Counted from the first letter of the stretch, positions 7,320 to 15,724 are shown. The stretch: 22,836 nt of DNA from Bacilli bacterium (GCA_900754115.1 CAAEBM010000048.1:1-22836), one strand, 5' to 3'. Numbers and translations: made by a program. Notes: a model not told the origin generated them from the letters alone.

Positions 7320-9950
7320 ATGGAATTAAAAATATGTAAACAATGTGGAGGAGAACTTGAAAATAAAGGAAGTTTTTATGTTTGTCCTTATTGTGGTTTA
7401 AAATATGAACTTTTCAATAATCAAGATACCCTTCAAATTCAATTAATGAATGCATTTGAAAAACTAAGAAATAGTGACTTTGAAAATGCAAAAGAAGCTT
7501 TTGATGAAATTATTCTTTCTTTTCCTGATAATTATGAAGCCTATTGGGGAAGAGCACTAGTCAATCATGGCATATTATTTGTAAATGACATTATTGAAGG
7601 AAAAAAAGTACCCACTTGTACCAATATTAGTGAATTTAGTTTTATTGAAGATGAAGATGTCAAAAAAACATTATCCCTCGCTCCAAAATCTGTTTTGGAA
7701 GAATATCAAAAGTATGTCTCTTACATTGAAAACATTCGCATAGAATGGTTACAAAAAGCAAGTAAAGAACCTCCTTATGATATTTTTATTTGTTTTAAAG
7801 ATAGTGACAAAGAGCATCACATTGAACGCACAAACGATAGCATTAATGCACAAGAACTATATACTGCTTTGACAGAGAAAGGCTATAAAGTGTTTTTTAG
7901 TCGTATTACGTTAAAAGATAAGGTAGCAGAACAATATGAACCTTATATTTATAATGCTTTAAAGACTTCCAAAGTCATGATTGTCTATGGTGAAAAGGCA
8001 GAATATTTTAATTCAACATGGATGAAAAATGAGTGGAAACGCTTTGCCAATAAAATTGCTAACAAAGAAAAACATAAAAATAGTTTAATTGTCGTTTATA
8101 AAGACATGAACGTTGCTGATTTACCTCTTGCTTTAAAAACTAGACAATGCCTAAATTATGCCGATTTAAAATTTTTTATCAATTTAGAAAAACATATTGA
8201 AAAAGTAATTGCCGAAGAAAAACAAGTTGCACGTTTAGAAAAAATTTCTATCACAAGTGGTCAAAAATCTAAAAGAGTTTCTGAAATCAAACAAAGCACG
8301 ATAAAAACGCGTAATATTGGTGAAGGCATTGTTTATGAAAGCAGTTTATCAGAACAACAAACCTTAAGTCTAGTGCATCAATATTTAAGTTATTCTGATT
8401 GGACACAATCTTATAAATTAGTTGAAGAAGTGTTATTTGATAATCCTAATAGTGCCGACGCATTAATGTGCAAAATTCTTATCAATGCGAAATTAAAAAA
8501 TGAGCAAGAATTAATGGAAATTAAAGAATTTCAGGATTTTGACCTTTTAGAAAAACTACTTTCCATCGCTCCTAAAGATTATGCCAAAAAAGTACTTGAA
8601 CTATTTTATCAAATGCGTAATTTAAATGATGATGATTATCTTAAAATTTTAAAAATTATCTTGCCTTATAATTATGATTGCCGAAATAAAAGAATCAATG
8701 ACTTATTTATAATGGCAATTGCGAAAGGTTCAACAATTCTTTTTGATGAATTACTAACGACAATAGATAGTACTGATATTAATCAATATATTGAACGTCT
8801 TTGCGCTTTTACCGACTCTTTATTAAAAAACAATCATTATACCGACCAATATATTTACAAAGTTTTAGAAGTAGAAGATGGAAATCTAACTGCTTTACGA
8901 CAACGCATTCATTATGATTTATTGTGTTTAAAGCCACAACAAGAATTTGTTCCAGATTTTGAAACTTTATTAAAATATACAACAAATATCAATCAAGAAA
9001 TCAAAGATTTCATCAATTTAATTTTTCAATTTCATCCCACTTCTTATAGTAGCACACTTATTCAATGCGTCTTAAAATATTATGAAGCCGATTTAGAAAC
9101 ATTAGAAAAGGAACTCATTTCCATTTCAACTTATTTTATTCAAGGAGGGCTATTTGAAGAAGCCGAATATTATTTAAAATTAGTGCTAACTTTTAATAAA
9201 GAAAATCCTGATGTATTTTGGAATATTTGTTTAATTAAAACGCAATCTAGAAACATTGATGAAATTCCCTATAGCAATATCAATTTAAAAAATGTTCCAG
9301 AAGTAAATAAATACATGGTATTAGTCAATCAAATAAAACAAAAAGTATGTTTTGATTTAATCGCGCAACAACAAAAAAATGCCAAAATAAGAATAGAAGC
9401 ATTAAATCAAAAAATTCCTGAATTAGAAAAACAAATTACAGAAGCTGAAGAAGAGTTAAAACAGACTGAAGCAATTATCCAAAACGGAACAAATAAAAAT
9501 AAACTAAAAAAAGAAAATAATCTCACTTTCCCCATTCTTTCTATCCTCACCTTAATTTTTTTAGCACTTGGTATATGGGGTATAATTTTATTAACTTCTA
9601 AATCTAATCCTGCTTTATTTGCTCCAATTACCGCTATTGCCTTACTTACTAGTGTAATTTTGGGTGCTATTGTAACTTTTTCAAAATTAAAATGGACTGG
9701 AGCATTATATACTTTAATTATTTGGCCCATCTTTTTCATTATCTTATTATTAATAGCTCCCATTACTCACATTGTCAATTCATTAAAAAACAGTAAAAAG
9801 CAATTAGAAGTGGTCATTCAAAATTCTAAACAAAATATTTTAAAAAGTGAAGAAAGAGCCCAACTTTTAAATGAGCGTCTATTACAAAATCAAAATGAAT
9901 TAAAGCAAACAAAAGAGTTAATTTTACAATTAGAAGCTGCATTTCAATAA
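7320..9950 (+). CDS. Zinc-ribbon, TPR, TIR-domain protein with C-terminal membrane helices
   Basis: This 876-residue protein starts with a four-Cys zinc ribbon (C6, C9, C22, C25) and a TPR-like helical region (about 35-145). A TIR domain follows (about 152-290): DIFICFKDSD strand, GYKVFFSR, SKVMIVYG, then WMKNE. The W-x-x-x-E motif places the Glu that is catalytic in NAD-cleaving TIRs at E238. A long helical solenoid (about 340-680), a coiled coil (690-730), three membrane helices (about 735-757, 764-787, 790-817) and a final coiled coil complete it. From memory, zinc ribbon-TPR-TIR proteins are common and uncharacterised in gut Firmicutes; the long membrane-anchored tail looks less usual. 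GAGGGG precedes the start. Last gene of the operon. An NADase or signalling effector role is inferred. Confidence 0.88.
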   Translation: MELKICKQCGGELENKGSFYVCPYCGLKYELFNNQDTLQIQLMNAFEKLRNSDFENAKEAFDEIILSFPDNYEAYWGRALVNHGILFVNDIIEGKKVPTCTNISEFSFIEDEDVKKTLSLAPKSVLEEYQKYVSYIENIRIEWLQKASKEPPYDIFICFKDSDKEHHIERTNDSINAQELYTALTEKGYKVFFSRITLKDKVAEQYEPYIYNALKTSKVMIVYGEKAEYFNSTWMKNEWKRFANKIANKEKHKNSLIVVYKDMNVADLPLALKTRQCLNYADLKFFINLEKHIEKVIAEEKQVARLEKISITSGQKSKRVSEIKQSTIKTRNIGEGIVYESSLSEQQTLSLVHQYLSYSDWTQSYKLVEEVLFDNPNSADALMCKILINAKLKNEQELMEIKEFQDFDLLEKLLSIAPKDYAKKVLELFYQMRNLNDDDYLKILKIILPYNYDCRNKRINDLFIMAIAKGSTILFDELLTTIDSTDINQYIERLCAFTDSLLKNNHYTDQYIYKVLEVEDGNLTALRQRIHYDLLCLKPQQEFVPDFETLLKYTTNINQEIKDFINLIFQFHPTSYSSTLIQCVLKYYEADLETLEKELISISTYFIQGGLFEEAEYYLKLVLTFNKENPDVFWNICLIKTQSRNIDEIPYSNINLKNVPEVNKYMVLVNQIKQKVCFDLIAQQQKNAKIRIEALNQKIPELEKQITEAEEELKQTEAIIQNGTNKNKLKKENNLTFPILSILTLIFLALGIWGIILLTSKSNPALFAPITAIALLTSVILGAIVTFSKLKWTGALYTLIIWPIFFIILLLIAPITHIVNSLKNSKKQLEVVIQNSKQNILKSEERAQLLNERLLQNQNELKQTKELILQLEAAFQ

Positions 9951-10012
9951 AATGTTTTATAAAAAACCGATAATAAAGGTGAAAGTTATTCTTTGAAACA
10001 ATACTTTTTATA

Positions 10013-10049
10013 AAATGTGAAGGATAACGTATTCACTTTTATTTTTTTT
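10013..10049 (+). terminator. Possible terminator after the TIR gene
   Basis: A short stem GTGAA/TTCAC (10017-10021, 10032-10036), extended by A-T pairs after one mismatch, is followed by TTTT, A, then eight T (10042-10049). The 10-nt loop and short stem make it weak. It overlaps a candidate promoter of the next gene. Confidence 0.45.
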
Positions 10050-10059
10050 ATGATAAAAT
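10032..10059 (+). promoter_or_regulatory. Candidate promoter of the ROK gene
   Basis: The elements are TTCACT (10032-10037), 16 bp, then TAAAAT (10054-10059). The start codon at 10090 has AAAAAAGGAG upstream. The match is moderate and overlaps the hairpin described at 10013-10049. Confidence 0.4.
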
Positions 10060-10089
10060 AAAAATGGAATAAAAAAGGAGAATTAAAAA

Positions 10090-11475
10090 ATGAAATATGT
10101 TCCTGTTTTAGATAAAAATTACAAGCCTGCTATTTTAGAACTTCGGCAATTTCAAAAAGAAGTTTTATCTTCCAATAAGGCAAATAAAATTGCCATCTGT
10201 TTAATGAGAAATAATGGTTATGTCTATCGTTTTGATATGGACGTTTATCAAGATGGAGTTCATGATGAAAAAAACTTTTTTATCGTTGAAAGAGTTATCA
10301 AATCAATGTTGTGGGTGGTTGGTGGATATAAAATCTATCTTGCTGGATCCCATTATTTATATCAAAAAATTCATGATGCTTATCAAGATAAAGGATATCG
10401 TGATTTTGATTATCATTTCATGTCTGGTGTTTATGAACATCCATTTGAAGTTATAGAAGCCACTTTTGAAACACTACCAGCTGTAAAAGAAAGTTCTGTC
10501 CCAGCTGGAGGACATTTAGAAGGAAATCGAATTGGATTTGATGCTGGTGGTAGCGATCGTAAAGTATCTGCTGTTGTCGATGGAAAAACTATTTATAGTG
10601 AAGAAGTCGTTTGGTTTCCAAAAACGAATGAAGATCCTATGTATCACTATGATGGCATTTATACAGCTATGAAAACTGCTGCTGAAAAAATGGGCAATAA
10701 AATTGATGCGATTGGAGTAAGTTCTGCTGGTGTGTACATTGATAACAAAATCATGGTAGCTTCCTTATTTGTTAAGGTTAAAAAAGATCTCTTTGAAAAA
10801 CATGTCAAAAACATGTATATCGATATTGCTAAACGTTTAGAAAAAGAAGTTGGTCATCCTATTCCTTTAGAAGTTGCAAATGATGGCGATGTCACTGCTT
10901 TAGCTGGTGCAATGGAATTAAAAGATACCAATGTGTTAGGGATTGCAATGGGAACGAGTGAAGCCGCTGGATATGTCGATTCAAACGGTAATTTAACTGG
11001 TTGGTTAAATGAATTAGCTTTTGTCCCGGTTGATTTTAATCCCGATGCGATGGTTGATGAATGGTCTTTAGATTATGGTTGTGGGGTAAAATATTTTTCA
11101 CAAGATTCTGTCATTAAATTAGCCCCAGCAGCAAATATCGAATTAGACCCATCTTTATCTCCTGCAGAAAAGTTAAAAGTCGTTCAAAAATTAAGTGAAC
11201 AAGACGACCCTCGTGCACATCAAATTTATGAAACTATCGGCGTTTATTTAGGATATGCAATTGCCTACTATAGTGTTTTTTATAAAATCAAACATATTTT
11301 ACTATTAGGCCGTGTGACAAGTGGCAAAGGTGGCAATATTATTTTAAAGAAAGCAAAAGAAGTATTAGAAAACGAATTCCCAGAATATGCTTCTATTCAT
11401 CTTACCATGCCTGATGAAACCAATCGTCGAGTTGGTCAATCGATTGCTGCTGCAAGTTTACCAAAAATTGATTAA
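10090..11475 (+). CDS. ROK-family protein (sugar-kinase fold), atypical
   Basis: This 461-residue protein has a family-specific N-terminal part (about 1-140) and an ASKHA ATPase core. The phosphate-1 motif is IGFDAGGSDRK (D151, G153, G154). The VANDGD stretch supplies the N264-D265 pair that fits the catalytic Asp of ROK kinases, and MGTSEAAGYV resembles the phosphate-2 loop. The Cys-rich zinc motif (CxCGxxGC) of classical ROK kinases is absent; the matching stretch reads LDYGCGVKYF with a single Cys. There is no helix-turn-helix, so it is more likely an enzyme than a repressor. It is a single-gene unit with its own promoter and a strong terminator whose stem overlaps the stop codon. The substrate is unknown. 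Confidence 0.75.
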   Translation: MKYVPVLDKNYKPAILELRQFQKEVLSSNKANKIAICLMRNNGYVYRFDMDVYQDGVHDEKNFFIVERVIKSMLWVVGGYKIYLAGSHYLYQKIHDAYQDKGYRDFDYHFMSGVYEHPFEVIEATFETLPAVKESSVPAGGHLEGNRIGFDAGGSDRKVSAVVDGKTIYSEEVVWFPKTNEDPMYHYDGIYTAMKTAAEKMGNKIDAIGVSSAGVYIDNKIMVASLFVKVKKDLFEKHVKNMYIDIAKRLEKEVGHPIPLEVANDGDVTALAGAMELKDTNVLGIAMGTSEAAGYVDSNGNLTGWLNELAFVPVDFNPDAMVDEWSLDYGCGVKYFSQDSVIKLAPAANIELDPSLSPAEKLKVVQKLSEQDDPRAHQIYETIGVYLGYAIAYYSVFYKIKHILLLGRVTSGKGGNIILKKAKEVLENEFPEYASIHLTMPDETNRRVGQSIAAASLPKID

Positions 11476-11500
11476 AGATTGTGGAAACACAATCTTTTTT
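11474..11500 (+). terminator. Intrinsic terminator of the ROK gene
   Basis: A perfect 10-bp stem AAAGATTGTG/CACAATCTTT with a GAAA tetraloop is followed by TTT. The last bases of the TAA stop form the foot of the stem. Confidence 0.9.
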
Positions 11501-11528
11501 ATAATCATTAAAAACTTCTTAAGATATT

Positions 11529-11557
11529 TTAATACATGTATAAAAAAGAAATATGAT
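11529..11557 (+). promoter_or_regulatory. Candidate promoter of ispG
   Basis: The elements are TTAATA (11529-11534), 17 bp, then TATGAT (11552-11557); TATACT five bases on is an alternative -10. It lies after the ROK terminator and upstream of a strong AAGGAGGG site. Confidence 0.45.
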
Positions 11558-11583
11558 ATACTATTTTTAAGGAGGGAAATTTT

Positions 11584-12630
11584 ATGTTTTTGCGCCATCA
11601 AACTAAAGTCATTCAAGTCGGTTCTGTTTTCATCGGTGGTTCCCATCCCATTGTGATTCAGTCAATGACAAATACTCCCACTAAAAAAATTGAACAAACG
11701 ATACAACAAATTTTAGAATTAGAAAAAATTGGCTGTCAACTCATTCGCGTTGCCGTTTTGGATGAAGAAGATGCTATAGCCATTCAAAAAATAAAAAAAC
11801 AAATTCACATTCCTATTGTGGCTGATATTCATTTTGATTACCAGCTCGCTTTAAAAGCAATTTTAGCAGGAGCTGATAAAATTCGCATTAATCCTGGAAA
11901 TATATCTAATCCTGAACATCTTTTACAAATCATTCAAGCCTGTAAAAAAGCAAAAATTCCCATTCGGATTGGCATTAATTCCGGTTCTATAGAAAAAGAT
12001 CTTTTAAAACAATATGGTTGTGGGGTAAAGGCCATGATTGAAAGTGCTAAACGTTATGTTCATTTTTTTGAAGAAAATGAATTTTATGATTTAGTCTTAT
12101 CTTTAAAATCCTCTTCTAGTGAAGAATGTATACAAGCCTATCAACAAGCCGCTCAGTTATTTTTCTATCCTCTTCACATTGGGGTGACTGAATCGGGTCC
12201 TTTAATTCCTGGTATTGTGAAATCGACTACGGCATTAAATCATTTACTCCAACTCCAACTTGGAAATACTTTACGAGTTTCTTTAAGTGATTCTCCTGTA
12301 ACTGAAATCAAAGTGGCTAAACAAATCTTAAAGATGAATCATCTTTTACAAATGCCAACTCTCATTAGTTGCCCTACTTGTGGTAGAACACAAATTGATC
12401 TCATTGCTTACGCACAAAAAATTGATGAATATCTTTACACTCTTAACAAACCTATCACAGTTGCCATTATGGGATGTGCAGTCAATGGACCAGGAGAAGC
12501 AAAAGAAGCAGACATTGGCATTGCTGGTGGAAAAAAAGCAGCCGTTTTATTTAAAAAAGGGAAAATCATTAAAACAATTCCTGAAGAGCAAATCCTTACA
12601 ACATTAAAAGAAGAAATAGACCTCCTTTAA
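11584..12630 (+). CDS. ispG: 4-hydroxy-3-methylbut-2-en-1-yl diphosphate synthase
   Basis: This cytosolic enzyme of the MEP isoprenoid pathway reduces methylerythritol cyclodiphosphate to HMBPP using a [4Fe-4S] cluster and an outside electron donor such as flavodoxin or ferredoxin. The 348-residue length is typical of the bacterial form. The N-terminal barrel has VGSVFIGGSHPIVIQSMTNT and ADIHFDYQLA. The cluster ligands are C263 and C266 (SCPTCGR), C298 (MGCAVNGPGE) and E305. AAGGAGGG precedes the ATG. The next gene follows after 69 nt and may be cotranscribed. No electron donor gene is nearby. Confidence 0.96.
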   Translation: MFLRHQTKVIQVGSVFIGGSHPIVIQSMTNTPTKKIEQTIQQILELEKIGCQLIRVAVLDEEDAIAIQKIKKQIHIPIVADIHFDYQLALKAILAGADKIRINPGNISNPEHLLQIIQACKKAKIPIRIGINSGSIEKDLLKQYGCGVKAMIESAKRYVHFFEENEFYDLVLSLKSSSSEECIQAYQQAAQLFFYPLHIGVTESGPLIPGIVKSTTALNHLLQLQLGNTLRVSLSDSPVTEIKVAKQILKMNHLLQMPTLISCPTCGRTQIDLIAYAQKIDEYLYTLNKPITVAIMGCAVNGPGEAKEADIGIAGGKKAAVLFKKGKIIKTIPEEQILTTLKEEIDLL

Positions 12631-12699
12631 AAAAATAAACTTTTACCCATAACTTCATCCTATAGGCTCATATACTAGGATTAAGGAAGGTGGAACCAT

Positions 12700-12960
12700 T
12701 TGTTTAAAGGACTTATCGAAAACTACATTCAATATTTAACACCACAATTAATGGAAAAATATGCACTATCTAATGGAATTCAATTAACTTTTCAAGAAGC
12801 TTGTGAGGCTGTCGATTTCATTAAAAAAAATTACACCATTGTTTTATACCAATATAGTTATCCCCTCATTGTGGAATTAACAAAAAACAATTTTAAAGAA
12901 GAATCTCAAGAAAAAATGCTTTTATTGTTAGAAAAAACAAAAAAAAGATACAACTTATAG
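12700..12960 (+). CDS. Small DUF2624-like protein (YqfT type), TTG start
   Basis: This is an 86-residue all-helical protein. The start is a TTG at 12700; AAGGAAGGTGG lies about seven bases upstream and no in-frame ATG is well placed. The pattern of a short N-terminal helix, YALSNGIQLTFQEACEAVDFIKKN, and a C-terminal helix ending in KKRYNL resembles DUF2624/YqfT of Bacillus, whose gene also lies in the general neighbourhood of ispG. Function is unknown. It shares no obvious terminator with ispG upstream and has its own terminator just after the stop. The family call rests on pattern memory, not alignment. Confidence 0.65.
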   Translation: MFKGLIENYIQYLTPQLMEKYALSNGIQLTFQEACEAVDFIKKNYTIVLYQYSYPLIVELTKNNFKEESQEKMLLLLEKTKKRYNL

Positions 12961-12961
12961 T

Positions 12962-12986
12962 GGCGTGCAATATCACACGCCTTTTT
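12962..12986 (+). terminator. Intrinsic terminator after the DUF2624-like gene
   Basis: A GC-rich stem GGCGTG/CACGCC (12962-12967, 12976-12981) with an 8-nt loop is followed by TTTTT, starting two bases after the stop codon. Confidence 0.9.
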
Positions 12987-13045
12987 ATATTCTTATGCTA
13001 ATCGTTTACTTTTTTAAAAGTAATGTCAAATTTTTTTGTAGTCAT

Positions 13046-13075
13046 TTAACACGATTTCACATTTTTGCATAGTAT
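13046..13075 (+). promoter_or_regulatory. Candidate promoter of the SpoVFA-like/dapA unit
   Basis: The elements are TTAACA (13046-13051, 5 of 6 bases to consensus), 18 bp, then TAGTAT (13070-13075). It lies after the preceding terminator and just upstream of the AAGAAGGG site of the next gene. Confidence 0.45.
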
Positions 13076-13095
13076 AAGGCAGAAGAAGGGATAAT

Positions 13096-13929
13096 ATGAA
13101 ATTATATATCATTGGTGAAAATCCAATTGTACCTCACTTAATTGACTTACTTAAAAAAGACTATGACATTAAAGTCGATATCAATGCTTACACAAAAGAT
13201 TTAGATGTTGAAAAATTAACAGTTAGCGATTGCACTTTAAAAACCAGTTTTGTAGATGTCATTTTGCTTGTCAACAATAAGCAAATTCATCAAAAAATGA
13301 CCTTAAAGGATGGAACAAAAACTTTAAATGATGCTTTTTTTGATTTGTATAAAGAAAGTTTGTGGTTTAGTTTAAATATGAATTCTTTAATGAACTACTA
13401 TATCGATAAGTATGATTTAAAATATTATGACTTATCACAAGTGTCTCCCTTTTATATTTGTAGTCGTTTAGCATTTAACGAAATCGTTTTAAATAAAATG
13501 CTTTCACGGGGACAAAAATTACTTCATCAACAAAAGGTTTTAATATTAGGATATCAAACGACAACAAAATTGCTTTGTGAATTGCTTGCTTCTAATCGAA
13601 TGATTGTCGTCGTCAGTGACCGTCTTTTACAAGAACTCATTGAAGCAAAACAAGAAGGGTATGGTATTTTATTAAAAGAAGAAATCAATACCACTCCAAT
13701 TCATTTTGATACTATTATCATTGAAGATGAGTATTTTATAAATAAAATTAAAAGAGTGGATAATCAACAAATCTATTTCATAAATTATAAAGAAGAGAAA
13801 TCGGCTAGCGATTCTACTGAAAGTCTCAATCCCTATGAACTCGTTTGTGAAAAATATCCCCAATTAATTGCTCAAAACGTCGCCAGTAGTTTTAAAAAAG
13901 AAATACGAGAATATTTTAAGGAGGCCTAA
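13096..13929 (+). CDS. Degenerate dipicolinate synthase subunit A-like (SpoVFA-like) Rossmann protein
   Basis: This is a 277-residue soluble protein. The second half has a Rossmann start, QKVLILGYQTTTKLLCELLASN (about 146-168), then a strand VVVSDR and an acidic end-strand TIIIED. In dipicolinate synthase A the same place reads roughly VLGFGRTG; here the glycine-rich loop is lost (GYQTTT), so nucleotide binding is doubtful. The first half would be the substrate domain and is only weakly recognisable. The call is supported by position: it abuts dapA (2-nt gap), and in B. subtilis spoVFA-spoVFB-asd-dapG-dapA-rnjB form one block. Subunit B is missing here. It may be a repurposed relic. Uncertain. 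Confidence 0.5.
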   Translation: MKLYIIGENPIVPHLIDLLKKDYDIKVDINAYTKDLDVEKLTVSDCTLKTSFVDVILLVNNKQIHQKMTLKDGTKTLNDAFFDLYKESLWFSLNMNSLMNYYIDKYDLKYYDLSQVSPFYICSRLAFNEIVLNKMLSRGQKLLHQQKVLILGYQTTTKLLCELLASNRMIVVVSDRLLQELIEAKQEGYGILLKEEINTTPIHFDTIIIEDEYFINKIKRVDNQQIYFINYKEEKSASDSTESLNPYELVCEKYPQLIAQNVASSFKKEIREYFKEA

Positions 13930-13931
13930 TC

Positions 13932-14789
13932 ATGTTTGGAAAAATCATTACCGCCATTGTCACTCCTTTTGATGAAAATAAAAATATTGATTATCGGGCC
14001 TTTGGAACTTTACTAAAAAAATTAGAAAAAGAACACACAGATTCTTTCGTTGTCTGTGGGACAACTGGAGAAGCCCCAACTTTATCTTTTAAAGAAAAAT
14101 TGAATTTGTTTCATTTTGCTAAAAAAATTGTCAATAAAGAAACAAAAATTATCGCTGGGGTGGGAACCAATAATACAGCAGAGACCATAAAACAAATTAA
14201 AATACTCAATGAAACCGATGTCGATGCCTATATGATTGTCTGTCCCTATTACAATAAACCTTCTCAAGAGGGATTATATATGCATTTTAAATTAATTGAT
14301 GAAGTCAGCACAAAACCCATTATCATTTATAATGTTTTATCTCGTTGTGGTGTTGAAATCAACATTCCTACTTTAATTCGATTATTTAATGATTGTAACA
14401 ATATTGTTGGTTTAAAACATGCTAGTACAAATATGCAATATATTTCTTCTATCAAAAAAGAATTACCACGACTATTAGTTTATGGTGGAGAAGATCGCTA
14501 CATTTTAGATGTTTTTAAAAATCATGGAGATGGAGTAATTTCTGTTTTAACCAATTTTTATGGAAATGAAGTCCATGAATTAATACAAGATTATTTAGAA
14601 AATCATTTTGAAAATCTATCTTTATATGAATACATTCAGACGTTGGCAGAAATCATTTTCATTGAATCGAGTCCGGCTCCTATAAAATACATTTTATATC
14701 GCCATAAACTCATCTTAAATCAATTACGTCTCCCTTTAGTTCCATTATCCACTCCTTTTAAGCAACTCATTGACAATATTTTAGATTAA
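13932..14789 (+). CDS. dapA: 4-hydroxy-tetrahydrodipicolinate synthase
   Basis: This enzyme condenses pyruvate with aspartate semialdehyde, the first step towards diaminopimelate for the cell wall and lysine. The 285-residue TIM barrel has the expected motifs: CGTTGEAPTL (substrate Thr pair), CPYYNKP, Y133 (IIYNVLSRCGVEI, which also carries the substrate Arg) and the Schiff-base lysine K162 (GLKHAS). The start is set by AAGGAGG and lies 2 nt after the upstream stop, so the two genes are cotranscribed. A perfect-consensus promoter for the next gene is embedded in its last codons. Confidence 0.95.
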   Translation: MFGKIITAIVTPFDENKNIDYRAFGTLLKKLEKEHTDSFVVCGTTGEAPTLSFKEKLNLFHFAKKIVNKETKIIAGVGTNNTAETIKQIKILNETDVDAYMIVCPYYNKPSQEGLYMHFKLIDEVSTKPIIIYNVLSRCGVEINIPTLIRLFNDCNNIVGLKHASTNMQYISSIKKELPRLLVYGGEDRYILDVFKNHGDGVISVLTNFYGNEVHELIQDYLENHFENLSLYEYIQTLAEIIFIESSPAPIKYILYRHKLILNQLRLPLVPLSTPFKQLIDNILD

Positions 14790-14798
14790 CTTTATAAT
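14770..14798 (+). promoter_or_regulatory. Perfect-consensus sigma-A promoter inside the dapA 3' end
   Basis: The elements are TTGACA (14770-14775), exactly 17 bp, then TATAAT (14793-14798). The -35 is formed by the codons for Leu-Ile-Asp-Asn near the DapA C terminus. It drives the DUF3137-like gene at 14828. Confidence 0.8.
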
Positions 14799-14815
14799 AA
14801 ACTTGTTTATTATAA
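14792..14815. promoter_or_regulatory. Perfect palindrome over the -10 element (candidate operator)
   Basis: Two 11-bp arms (TTATAATAAAC and its complement) are separated by TT. The palindrome covers the -10 and the expected transcription start, and ends at the AAGGAGA ribosome binding site. It could be a repressor operator or a 5' hairpin. The outer halves TTATAAT/ATTATAA resemble PerR half-sites, but the 10-bp gap between them does not fit a PerR box. Confidence 0.6.
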
Positions 14816-14827
14816 GGAGAGAATGAT

Positions 14828-15697
14828 ATGGATTTTAATCGCTTTTCAACAACACGAAAAAAAATAATGGCCATTTCAATCATTTGTAGTGTCCTTATTA
14901 TCGCCGGTGGAACATTAGCCCTTACTTTTTTAAAATGGTGGTTAGGCACTTTAATATCGTTAGTTGCCATCGCTTTATTAGCAGTATTTTCTATCTTTTG
15001 TCTAGGTCCTATGATGAAATCTTATAAAAAAATCGTGATTGAAGAAACTTTAAAATCTTATCTTCCTGAAATCGAATTCGACACTTCTCGTTTTACAAAA
15101 GAATTCATAAGAAATCATCCTCTGTTTTCTTTAAAAAAATATTATCACAGTGATTATTATTTTTTAGGAAATTACAAGGGCATCACTTTTGAAATTGGCA
15201 ATGTCCAATCTTATGATGAACTAAAAGATCATCACGTTTATATGTCTTCTTATAGTTTTAATGGAAAGATTTTTTCTATTCCGGTTGAAACAGATGAACA
15301 AGCTGAGATTCTCATCATTGAAAAAAAAGATCGTTCTTTAAGTGAAATGGATCGTTTAGCTCATACTCCTTTTCAATATCTCATTAAAAGTAAAAATGAA
15401 GCCTTTGATGAGATGTTTGAATTATTTTCAACAATAGAAAATGTAGAAATTCGCTCTTTTATTACCTTATGCATTGATTTGATTAAAAAGATTAAAAAAA
15501 TGTGTGCGCATCGTTTATTTTTATTACTAAAAGAAAATCGTTTATACTTAGCAATAGATGAACAAACAAGTTCTTTTCAATTGACATTAAAAAATCCTGT
15601 CACAACGGATAATGTCAATGATTTAAGAAAAGAATACAGTCCCTTTTTTCAATTTATGGATGCTTTGTTAGAACAAAATAAAAAAAGTATTTCTTAA
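14828..15697 (+). CDS. Membrane-anchored DUF3137-like protein
   Basis: This is a 289-residue protein. Two N-terminal membrane helices (about 16-36 and 38-60) form a hairpin, leaving a cytoplasmic domain of about 230 residues. That domain has the DUF3137 pattern: a DYYFLGNYKGITFEIGNVQS strand pair, an FNGKIFSIPVETDEQAEILI segment and a late helix-strand RLFLLLKENRLYLAIDEQ. The function of the family is unknown. The ATG has AGGAGA seven bases upstream; a second ATG at 14823 is out of frame. It has its own consensus promoter with an overlapping palindrome and its own terminator, so it is a separately regulated insert between dapA and the RNase J gene. Confidence 0.65.
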   Translation: MDFNRFSTTRKKIMAISIICSVLIIAGGTLALTFLKWWLGTLISLVAIALLAVFSIFCLGPMMKSYKKIVIEETLKSYLPEIEFDTSRFTKEFIRNHPLFSLKKYYHSDYYFLGNYKGITFEIGNVQSYDELKDHHVYMSSYSFNGKIFSIPVETDEQAEILIIEKKDRSLSEMDRLAHTPFQYLIKSKNEAFDEMFELFSTIENVEIRSFITLCIDLIKKIKKMCAHRLFLLLKENRLYLAIDEQTSSFQLTLKNPVTTDNVNDLRKEYSPFFQFMDALLEQNKKSIS

Positions 15698-15724
15698 AAA
15701 TCTCGATTGTAGAGATTTTTTCTT
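15696..15724 (+). terminator. Intrinsic terminator after the DUF3137-like gene
   Basis: A 9-bp stem AAAAATCTC/GAGATTTTT (15696-15704, 15712-15720) with a 7-nt loop runs into further T. The stop codon overlaps the foot of the stem. Confidence 0.85.

Noticed and set aside
12657..12681. Inverted repeat ATCCTA/TAGGAT between ispG and the DUF2624-like gene
   Set aside because: It has only 6-bp arms around a 13-nt loop and no T tract, so it is too weak to call a terminator or riboswitch.
14792..14815. PerR or Fur box
   Set aside because: The outer halves resemble PerR half-sites, but the spacing of 10 bp between them is wrong for the 7-1-7 PerR box.
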